In this document: one piece after another, positions 46,961-57,399 of the stretch
Layout: each line of letters begins with the position of its first letter
How positions within the stretch are numbered: position 1 is the stretch's first letter
Source: Pomphorhynchus laevis
Lineage: Eukaryota; Acanthocephala; Palaeacanthocephala; Echinorhynchida; Pomphorhynchidae
Reading direction: 5' to 3'
Assembly: GCA_012934845.2 (NCBI GenBank)
Contig: WNNJ02003077.1
Span: 1 to 64,000 of the forward strand
DNA: 64,000 bases
Notes under the pieces: generated by a model
Told to the model about the DNA's origin: nothing
What the model saw: the letters and a program-made list of their open reading frames with translations, nothing else
Database searches by the model: none
Translations under genes and position numbers: made by a program

Positions 46961-47957
46961 TATAGCTACATTTTTAATTTATTAATTCCTTTATGATAAA
47001 TAATTATTTAATTATTACCTTAATTAGGTGAGAATCTTTGAAACCTCAATTTTTATGAAATGATCAAAATTTAATTTCAGATTAATTAATGATTAATAAT
47101 GTAAGCAATTCTTACATTAATTAGATAAGATTTTTTAAAACTATTATTTTATGAAAGGATTAAAATTCGATTTTAGTTGCTTATATGCAACTATTACTTA
47201 ATTATTTGTAATTTTTATAATTTTGTATAAATTTTCAGTAGCAATGTCTCAAGGTGTCGTTTAGTTGCAGATGCCCTTTTTATCATGTCAATTATGATCA
47301 ATTGTTTGATAAAAAATTTAGATTAATTGTTATAATGTTGTTTTTAAATGTGTTATTTGCTAAATAACACTTACAGATTGCTAGTTATTTTGGTTATTAA
47401 ATTGTAAATAAATATTAATGAAAATATTTAATGGCTTTAAATTGTTAATTTTTTAAAATCTTTTCAATTAATAATTTGTAAGAGAATGAATTGGTCCTTT
47501 AAAATAAATCGATTATATACTTGCAAATTTTATAATCACTATATAAAAGATATGGCAGATACCCACTTGTAGGGCAAACTAACTCCATGTTACACAATGA
47601 ATTGTTTTCAATTAAGTTTTCATTCTTTACTACCATTGTTGCAAAAAAGAAAACTACTGTAGACATCGCTTTAATAACGTTCATTCTTACCTAAAATACA
47701 TTCGGTAAACAAATCAGTATATTTATTCGAACAGTCTTATTCTCAATAAATCTATTATAAGTTTGCAAATGTCGTAAATAGCATATATGAATATACAACA
47801 TCAATCTCCTCCTAAACATGGCAATAATCGATCCACAAAATCATATCATATGTTTGCACTATGTATATACTTGAATAAACGTTATTTGCTGGATGTTTTC
47901 AAACATGCTAGAAATTAGATCTTACGAATTACTAAATCATGTAATGATATTATCATG

Positions 47958-48033
<76 letters not shown>

Positions 48034-51000
48034 TTCTGACTCATGATTACTAGAATAATTGTTTCTAAGTAAATCGTACTTGCACAAATCTTTAAAAATG
48101 GGTTAATATGAAAAACTTATATAAAAAAGTTTTTTATTGATATAAAAAAACTTAAATATTTGTTGATATCAAATATTTATTAAAATGCTGTTAAAATATA
48201 CACTACATATATTTTAAGTATTATATTTCGAGACAGTAAATTCGAGCGAAATGAAGATACTCTTCGAAGAGTATGATCGCCAATCAACAAGTAGATTTGT
48301 TAAGTCCAAAACCCTTTTTTTAAATATGAATATTACATAATTTATAATTATTGCGTCATGCAATAATTATTATATTTATAATAATTATTAATATAATAAT
48401 TAATAGCATTGATCATAAAGCTTAGTGCGTTAGTTGGAGTGGTTGACAATAATTTAATTTTTAATTTGTCAGTTGAAAATATTCTTTTGATGTTAACTGT
48501 TGTTATTGACTAGCAGAATTACGGAGGATACCTTGCTCTATAGAATATATGAAATATATGGATATATTTAAGTTTTACAATTAAACTCGAATTTAATATT
48601 CAAAAATGTTCCTCCAAAAATATATGTTTTCAAAACCTGTTATTTATTAAAAGAAATATATTCCGGAATTGCCTTATGCTTACAGTTTAACTATGATCAT
48701 AGCAACTCAGTGTCTGCAATAACCTACATGTGCTGTTTCGTTCATTATTAAAATAATGAACAAGTCGGTAAATATGGGCATGCTACATAAATGATACACA
48801 AATGTAGTATAAACTGGACATTTGCAGATAAACCGAATAGCTACAATATATTCTGTCAATGTAAATAACTTTACATCTTTTATGATAAATTTACTGTAGA
48901 CAATTGATCGGATTATGATATATACTACTATTCAACATTATATGCCAAAATTCATAAGAACCCATACAAAGCAACATATCATGATCGTATTTTTAAATGC
49001 ATCTGGGCTCATTGTCAGAAAATTGCTATGCTACAAGTGAAATCAAAACGTTTTCTAAAATTAAACGCTTCATCATTTCTGGATATGCCAGTGCCAAAAC
49101 AAAAAATATAATATCGAGAAAAACAAAAATAATTTTTAGAATTGAATCGAAAGAAATTGGATCAGTTAAGAGGGAAAACTAAGTAATGTGCTATTTGTTA
49201 AAGAGCTAATGTGATAAAATGTGTGATTTGAGAATAGAGACATATTGAATGAAGTGCAAACAAAAATAAATAAAGAATAAAGAATAATAATTTCTCAAAA
49301 ATAAATTAATACGATATGCTATTTTAAGTAAAAATTGTAAAATATATAAACTAATAGTCAAAATCAAATTTAGAGACATTATGCAATATTTTAAATGTGC
49401 ATAAATTAGGATAATCTTAAGTTTTAATTAAATGCTTGGTTTATGGTTTATTCCGAATAAACGATTTTTTTGTCACGAATTTTTAATTCAATTTTTAATA
49501 AAAAATAATAATTTCTTGAATATTTTCTTTAGTTTTTATATGATTAAACAATTTCATTCATAACAAGATATTTTAATGCATATAACAATGGGGTAAAATA
49601 ATAGTTTGTAAATGGATGTAATTAATTGTGAGATTACAATTCTTACAATCACAAAGTTTCACATCAGACGTGTATACTTTACATGAAAAGTTCATCTTTA
49701 AATAAATCAGCTAACTGAGTCTACGTATTTAATATAATTATAAAATAAACAAAACATAATAATGCTAAATCAAAATTTAATAATTAAATAATACTATTAA
49801 TAATTGTTTTTAGATTTTCTAAAATTTAAATCAAGTTAAAATAAAAATTAAATTTGAAATAAAAGTCATTTTTATGAATTGACTAATAAATAACAGACGT
49901 TGTATCAGAATAAGAATTAGAGGTCATCAGGAGGAACTGCTATGCTATCAGGTTTCGGCCCGTAACTCCTCTACCCAACATAGCAGCGGAGCCAAATACA
50001 TGCTAATGATGTAATTCCTCTGATAAAACTATCTAGTATCTTATTCTAATACAAAGTATATTATTTATTATCCATCCATAAAAATTTGCCACTTAAGAGT
50101 TTAAATTTATTCTTTATATTATTGTGTTGATTTATATATTTTACTATTTTCTGCTTGATGTTATTTTTATAGTAACCTAGTTTAAAATATGTATCTATTA
50201 AATTATTTAAATGATTTTGAAGAAAGCCAATATCATTACATACTGTTGCAATTCTTAAAATTTCATTATTTAATGTATTAAACTTTATATTAAATGGTAT
50301 GCATGAATGCTCATGCAAAAATATGTTTCTTGTAAATTTAAATATGTCATCTTTACGATATAAATTAATAGTAGTTTTAGTTAATGTTAATTTAATGTTC
50401 ATATCTAGATATACACCTTCTTTATCATTAATATTGGTTTTGTTAAGAATAAGGCTTTCTGGATAAATGTGCTCACTAATTGAATAAAAATTATAAGAAT
50501 TAAATACACATATATCATCAATGTATCGAAACATATATTTCATATATTTATATTGTTTAGATTTAGTTTTTACACAGTTATGAACAAATTCATATTCTAT
50601 AAAGCTTAAAAACAAGTCAGCTATAATTGGGCTACTATTACCACCCATTTGGATTACCTTTTACTTGTCTAAATATAGATGTCCCTACTTTTAAATAATT
50701 TTGATTTATCAAAATATTTAAGGATTCTATTAATTCAATTTTATCCATATATTTATATTTACTTGATGGTTTAATTTTTGTTAGATATGCGTTATAGTTA
50801 TTATAACATATATTGTATATATTTTTCCGAATATAAGATTAATTAATTTTACTAACGCTTCTTTAATATCTATTAAATCTAGATTTGTATAAAACATACT
50901 AAAATCGCATGTATTTATATTTTGAAAATTTATTCATTTTGTCTGCTTCTGAAAATTCTTTTGTAGAATTAATACTGAAATAGTGTTTTATACCAGTATT

Positions 51001-51480
51001 AATTTCGATTACCTTGCAATATTTTTTAAAATGTGCTTTAATTACTTTAAGTATTTTATTCATATAGACAGAAAGTGGTTTTAATGTACATTTAAACGCA
51101 CTACATATGAACCTAGGTTTTATTGGATTTTTATGTAATTTTGGATTCCAATATAATATAGGTATAGTTTTATTATCTTAATTCAACCTTTATACCCTTT
51201 TTATCCATTATAGAACAGTGACTTGTAATAATTGTTTCTAAACTCAACTCACTACGTTCATATGTTGGATTTACATTTAAATCATTATAATTAACTTCTT
51301 TCATTAGTATATCATAATAAAGCTTTTTGCATATGAAGACAAAGTTATTACTAGCTTTATCAATAGTTGTTATTATATAGTTATCCTTTAATTTAGTAAG
51401 TTCTTTATACATATCTTTATTAATTTTATCTTTTCTTTTATAATTGTTTGTTATTTTAATTTTCTCTCTGAGTTTATCAA
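46960..51480 (-). repeat. Right arm of the large inverted duplication
   Basis: Reverse-oriented counterpart of 27019-31705. Near-identity by eye over the non-coding 3 kb, including two 61-codon frames with identical translations, suggests a recent event, ongoing exchange between arms, or an assembly effect. The inner edge abuts copy 2 of the Penelope-like element. Small open frames at 47499-47684 (minus) and 48997-49182 (plus) mirror those of the left arm. Confidence 0.9.
49690..50060 (-). repeat. Non-coding tail of Naiad-type copy 3
   Basis: Complement of the tail of copy 1: CTAACTGAGTCTACGTATTT at 49710, A+T-rich stretch, GAGGTCATCAGGAGGAACTG, TCAGGTTTCGGCCC, then CTTATTCTAATACAAAG next to the RT stop. 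Confidence 0.8.
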
Positions 51481-53100
51481 ATATATAAGTTATTATATAA
51501 CGAATTGTAAATTTTATTTCTATTGCTATTATTATTTAATCTAATATATACCCTTTTCCAATAAACATGGAAAAAATTTCGTAGAAGATCTTTATTGAAC
51601 AAAATTTCTTTTTTTCACATTTTTTCTCATCTATTTCTTTATGTTTTATTAATAAAATTGATTTACCGTAAAAATATATATACACTTTTGATAGCATTTT
51701 CCTTAATTCACTATTTTCAATTAATTCTAGATTATGAGTACCTATATGTTCATTTATATCTTAAAAGTTGTAGTCTATTTGAAGTCTATTTTTCTTATTT
51801 TTTATCACCATGACTTATTGACTGGCGTATCATCTATTATTATAATATGTTTGTTTATTATTTACTATATTACATTATTTACAATACTACACCATTATTA
51901 ATACTACATTATTACTGTGATATATTAAATCATTATATAACGAATTGTAAATTTTATTTTTATTATTTATAAAAATAAATAATAAAGTTAATTTTATTAT
52001 ATATTTATATCCTTTTGATAGCATTTCCTTTAGTTCACTATTTTCAATTTAATTTAGATTACAAGTACAAATATGTTCATTTTTTTTATCAGAATCAAGC
52101 CTTTGGCAATTGCAATCTGTTTCTATAATGTTTCTAATAGAATCATTACATATTGATTTCAATTCTTTATTATAATTACAAATTTTTCGTCCTAATGGCG
52201 GTAACAATATATACCTTATTTTAGGAATATATTTACTTAAATCTGATCATATTAGTTCTTTACTTTTATAATTATTTAAAATTCTACCTAAATTTATATT
52301 ACCTATACACTTATTAATGAAGTTTACGGTTAGTGTCCGATTATAGTATTTTATATTACAATAACTGTCCATTACACAACTTAACCTATCATAATTGTTA
52401 ATTAATCTTTGATTTATTGAACAAACGATGTCTTTAGAAAAACTTCTTATATTTACATAAAGATCTTTTAGATTATTATCTCTTAAAAGTTGTTTTAATA
52501 TTTCTAATTTTTCATATATATACTTATCTTTTTTAATATTTTTAATTTATTTTTATTTCTTTTATCGTCATGACTTCTTGGTTTGCGTTTAACTGGATTA
52601 TTATAATATAGTTGTTTATTATGTATTATACTACTTCTGCCAATTCCTTGTACCATGTCATTCAATCCTAATGGGTACATGGAATTAAGCGTTTTAATCC
52701 AAAAATCTTCTTTTTCTAATAGTTTTTGATTTAATATTGAAATGTTTTCTTCGATAATATGTTCTAAAATAAATAATTTACAGTTTTTAATATCATGTCC
52801 TATTAATCTCATATGTTTATGAAATATAGTTTGACTATTATGCTGTATATTATATATGTGTTGCCTAAACCTAGTTTTTAACATTTGATATGTTTTTCCT
52901 ATATATTGCAATCCACGTGTACATTGTATAAGATACACTACACCTGCGGTATTGCAGTTACAATTATTATTAATATTTAATAAAAAAACATTTGTTTGTC
53001 GTATTACTTACAATACAATTATTATTATTTATAACATCACAAACTATACAATATTTTCTGTTACATTTAAAAGATCTAAAATTGAAATCATTAGTACTTA
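50061..53100 (-). mobile_element. Naiad-type Penelope-like element, copy 3: GIY-YIG nuclease before the RT
   Basis: On the minus strand the order is: a cysteine cluster (about 53080-52950: FKCNRKYCIVCD, a further C, then NCNCNTAG); the GIY-YIG domain at 52938-52504 (MYLIQCTRGLQYIGKTYQ, then TRFRQHIYNIQ); a basic linker (KRKPRSHDDKRNKNK); the pre-RT region (NLKDLYVNIRSFSKDI, matching copy 2); the fingers (51412-51173, DKASNNFVFICK); and the RT core (50648-50061) with GGNSSPIIADLFL, FRYIDDICVF and the FLWMDNK end. Ordinary Penelope elements carry GIY-YIG at the C-terminus; here no nuclease follows the RT in any of three copies, so the permuted (Naiad/Chlamys-type) order is supported. The copy has several frame breaks and a 140-bp insertion near 51.6 kb plus a partly duplicated segment near 51.9 kb. 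Confidence 0.85.
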
Positions 53101-53154
53101 CGTATTTTTCCAATATTGTTGAGTACATGTAACTTTTAAGTCATATTTTTTAAC

Positions 53155-53350
53155 GTTGCTTTTTCGGTGTCGCCACCTAGTTTAGTTGACTCAGACTAAA
53201 CTTACAACGGGCCATCCAGCAGCATATGACAGGGGGCTGCCCTGCTTAAGGCGGTTGCAGGCCGGAATAAGATTTATAAAGATCTACCACCTTCACTCAA
53301 CGCGCTACACGACTTAGCTATTGACCATTACCTGGTCTCTTCAACGTGAT
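53155..53350. other. G+C-rich island, unidentified
   Basis: Clearly richer in G+C than its surroundings (GGTGTCGCCACCTAG ... GGGGGCTGCCCTGCTTAAGG ... CAACGCGCTACACGAC). No open frame or RNA fold was recognised. It may be part of a repeat not otherwise present in this window. Confidence 0.3.
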
Positions 53351-53461
53351 CACGTGAATCGGTTTACATTTTAAAGTGTAAACATCTTGGGATGCAAACT
53401 TCTCCCTTTTTTAAAGTTAATAATTCATCAAACTTGTTTGAAAATTAGAAGAAAATTTATC

Positions 53462-53597
53462 AGTGGAGAGAGTGAAGAAAATATTTATTTAATCTCGAAT
53501 TTTCAATAGCCTACTGCTATCATCACCACTCCTGATGATGACAGCAGTAGGCTATTGAAAATTCGATTAAATAAATATTTTCTTCACCCTCTCCACT
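53462..53597. repeat. Near-perfect palindrome with 56-bp arms and hammerhead-like loop
   Basis: 53462-53518 and 53543-53597 are inverted repeats with only one or two differences (AATTTTCAATAGCCTACTGC and its complement). The 24-bp loop carries TCCTGATGATGAC, and the right arm continues with CAGTAGGCTATTGAAAATTC, giving CTGATGA and GAAA boxes at hammerhead spacing. No coding sequence is present. Confidence 0.85.
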
Positions 53598-53954
53598 AAT
53601 AAATAATCCAATATGAGTGAACAATCAATTTATAAATTAGAAGAAAAATAATAATAACGTCGTAAACAATAATACATAGTTTCAGTATTTAGAACAGAGG
53701 TCATATTACCGGGAAAACAAGCTATCATTATGTCAAATGAAAGTGATTACTATCGCTTGTTAGAATGAGGCCTATTTTATGTCCACTAATAAAGCTGTAT
53801 TCTCCTAACTTCATCTGTTTTGTATTTTTTGTGAGGTAATAATATACTGACATTTTTCTTTGTAATAATATTATTTGTTTACCTTTTATGTTCATTTCCT
53901 TTGTTAATTGGCAAATTTGATGATTTTGTGGTTGATAAAACGTTTGAAATTTTC

Positions 53955-53995
53955 CTGAAGATGATACCAGGGGCTATCGAAATATTGTAATTTTC
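53955..53995 (+). ncRNA. Hammerhead-like remnant
   Basis: CTGAAGATGATACCAGGGGC, then TATCGAAATATTG. Box order and spacing fit a decayed hammerhead, but stem III and the cleavage site are poor. Confidence 0.25.
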
Positions 53996-54479
53996 GGAAT
54001 AAAACTAATTTATTCGTTTTTGTAAATTTACAAAATTTGTTATCTCATTATTTAGTTATATCGGAAATTTGTTGGATCGACAGATATTCTTCGATAAAAA
54101 TTACTAAAATGCCAACACAAATGAAATTACCTAAGAAAATATGTAAAGGGACGAAAATAATAAAAATCCTTCACCATGCACCAAAATGTTTTGGTCTCGT
54201 CAAAAAATTCAAGGTTATTTAGCCTGGCATCTCCTCGCTACGTTCAACTAAAAAATTATAGATTGCTCTAAATCAACTTCAGATATTTTTGAGTTATCTT
54301 TTGAACTTTCATCCGGAAATATCACAAATGAGTTTGAAGCACAACTCCTATTGCTTGGTTTTAGTAATCTACCAGATGTATGTTCTAAGTGAAAATATTT
54401 TAACTACACACCATAGCATTTAAGATTTGGCATCATTGATAAAAGCACTTTTAGAACACGTCACAGTACTGACTAAGTA

Positions 54480-54860
54480 TGTGCATCTGCTGGGCGTATT
54501 ACATACACCATAATAATCGTGTCCGATTCAACAAACATCTATGTACCTTGCGATTTTGTATGACTTTGAGAAACCCATTAATAGAATACTCAGCACCAGC
54601 AACATTTCCATTTACACATGGCGTAGTCGATAACCCTGAACGAATTGTTCGATGTTTGTTAAACCATGTAGACAAATTAGTATATTTCTAAATCAGGTCA
54701 ATTGTATCGTTTGAGTTTATTTAGTTTAAATTTAGGCTTCTGGTATTTAATCTAGTCACCGTTAATTTAATGTCAATGGACTCGATGGATATTCAAGTGA
54801 TTGTGTTCAAAATAATAGTCGATAAAGACGTAGGTGACATTTAATAAAAATAAATGTTAA
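54480..54860 (+). mobile_element. LINE fragment, RT tail
   Basis: Plus-strand VRFNKHLCTLRFCMTLRNPL, then IEYSAPATFPF, then NPERIVRC match the usual LINE tail (LVRPLLEYA-PVWSP...LERVQR). LYRLSLFSLNLGFW near 54705 corresponds to the L--L-LFSLE-RR segment that follows. Short and broken. Confidence 0.55.
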
Positions 54861-55160
54861 ATAACATGGAAAGCATCCTCGTCACTTTCGGCCTTCACAT
54901 CGAGAAGTGTATGCGTATAATTACTTGTAGAAGGCGATAATAGCAATTCATGATTTGAAAAAATCCATTAGAAAATATCTTATTGTCTCCATGAATCGGA
55001 CAGAGCGAATAAAATGATCAAATACTCGTGGACATAAAGTGGATTTATTAGATGTTATCTGCATTTATTATTTTCACTGAGTGATTGAAGCAGCCAAAAT
55101 TTATCCTGGAATGCTCACCTCAGCAAAGTAGTCAAGCAATGTTCTTCGCGGTTATTTATA

Positions 55161-56140
55161 TTGAGAAGACTAGAAAGAGCAGGTTTAACTACTCAGTATC
55201 TCCAGTGTTTAAAAATCGCATATTCAGTCAATTTTGACATATTCTTACCTATTATTTATAGATTGCTACAAATGTTTGATCTTCAACTTACCGAGGATAC
55301 ACCGCATAGCAAGCAAGATATCGCATACACGATATCGGCATTTCTGCCTCCAACTGTCTTTCTTCTATCTACAAACGTCTCTCCAATCTCCATCTCGTTC
55401 TAAACCCCGACAAGTCCAAAATAATGTGGATCCGCCCCCCAGTAAACCGAACATATCTCCTCCCACTGTATATTTTGCCTCATTGATCATCCCCATAGTA
55501 CACAATCTCACTTTCTTAGGCTTTATTTTGATGATTATTTTTTCCCTTAAACCCTTCGTCAGTGACAAGGTCCGCTCGTCTAACTTAATTCTCCGTGACA
55601 TCCGCCGTATCCGCCCCCTTATCGACTTCCGTTCTTGTATGTATCTTATTTTATCGCTTCTCATCCCTAAAATCGATTACTGCCTCAGCCTTTTCGCAAA
55701 TTCTCCAAAATGCATCATCCTACCCCTACAACGAATAATCAAATCCGCCGTTCGAGTGCTCTTTCGTGTCCGTCGCTTCGACCACATATCCACATATCTT
55801 GCCAAACTCTCCTGGCCCACCATCCACATCCGCATCAAACTCCGCATTCTTATCGTAACTTTTCGTCTCATCGCTGTCGGCACCCCATCGTTCACCAACC
55901 TTTCTTTTTTAGACGACACTCGTTCCACTTCGCTATCGCTGCGTTCCCATAATATCCTCTTACTCCACGTTCCCAATTACTCCAACAACTACGATCTCCG
56001 ATCCTTCCTCGTCGCTGCCCCACTCGCCTGGAATCAACTCCCTCTCGACGTCCGCCGCGCTCCCTCCTTTATCACATTTAAACACCTCCTCCGTTCACAC
56101 CTTCTCGACACATGATTTACATTTTTGTTTTGTTGTGGTC
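55161..56140 (+). mobile_element. CR1/L2-like LINE 3' fragment
   Basis: The 293-codon frame at 55234-56115 encodes, in its second half, the region after the RT core: SLLIPKIDYCLSLFANSP, PLQRIIKSAVRVLF, and the end LVAAPLAWNQLPLDVRRAPS then FKHLLRSHLLDT. NPDKSKIMW in another frame near 55405 belongs to the thumb region, so frames are broken upstream. A short 3' UTR ends in A-rich DNA near 56200. Base composition is far more G+C- and C-rich than the surroundings, suggesting a younger insertion. Confidence 0.8.
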
Positions 56141-56337
56141 ATGTAAGCGTGCGCTGGCATGCATTTGCCACGTTAAAAATAAATCTAATTAAAAAAGATT
56201 TGCGGTGTCCATTTTGTACAATTGAAATTAATCCTCTTAAACATACTCGTGAATAAAGCAGTGTCTGTACTAAATTATAACAGCAACAGAAAAATGAGCG
56301 AAAAAACGGTATTTTTCTAATTAACAAAAAATTTAGC

Positions 56338-57292
56338 ATGTCGGAGCGTTCAAAGAACTCAATGAAAACTAATTTTCCTGCCAATACAATAAACGAGGTA
56401 AGTGGAGATTTAGGTTCTCTTGAATATATTCCGGAGGGTGAACTTCCCCCGGTACCAAAATTATCCAACCTGGTGATTATCAGACTTTTGGTGCCTCTGG
56501 AAAGGCAGAACATGTTCAATGTTTTTATAAGAGGCTTTGCCGATCGATTTAAAAAGAGTTTTATTGTTCAATGCTATTAAATATTATGAATCTGAGATCA
56601 AAATCTCATTCTCCACTCCTGATCTGGCAATGTCGTACGTCGACTACTTTAAAAAAGTGCATTCGGAACAAGGTATAATTGCTTCCAAACCAATCCTGGC
56701 AACAATAAAGATAAACAATATGCCAACATTCATTTCAGAAGAAGATATATCAGCCCTAGAAACTGATTACAAAATCTCTAACGTGCGCTTTATAAAAGGG
56801 ATTAAAGGCTTCCCAATTCCCGTGGCGTTCTGCAATGCCCCGGTTGATGAAGCTCTAAAACTATCGATTTCGACATGCAATCCTTTTATGGGGTATAATT
56901 TGAGATTTTCAATAATCGAAACCGACTCACTAACGTACCCTCACTGCAACAATTGTCACCAGTGGGGGCATTGGTCCACTGGATGTTCTTTACCACATAA
57001 GTGCGGCGTGTGTGGTACAACTGCTATACATCCTGAGAAGTGCGAAAGTAAGCCATTTTGCGCAAACTGCAGTGGTGAGCACCCCGCATGGTCAAAAAAG
57101 TGTAAAATCTTTAAGGCGTACCAAAAGAGACACAGGGGTGTGACAGCAAAACCGACTAGCTTCGTGGAAGCTGTCTCGTCTAACAAGAAAGACAACAGGA
57201 TGCTGGATACGGAAATTCTGAAACTTCTTGAAATGCAGCATCAGGCATCAATGATCCCCTTTGATTGGTTCAAACATTGGTGGGTCAATTAG
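56338..57292 (+). mobile_element. LINE ORF1, zinc-knuckle nucleic-acid-binding protein
   Basis: ORF1 of the element continuing to 60.04 kb. It begins at ATG 56338 (MSERSKNSMKTNFPANTI) and continues in a second frame from about 56537, so there is one frameshift near 56550. The C-terminal part holds three zinc knuckles (CNNCHQWGHWSTGC, CGVCGTTAIHPEKC, CANCSGEHPAWSKKC), the usual arrangement in Jockey/I/R1-type ORF1 proteins. The family's ORF1 protein packages the element RNA. Confidence 0.85.
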
Positions 57293-57399
57293 CGGTATCT
57301 TTCCGTTCTCCTCCCTCTGGGAAGACCAACAATATTAAGAAACCACCAAAATCTAAAAAAAACGAAACGGGTCAGCGCTAAGCATAGCCGCTCTGAAGC

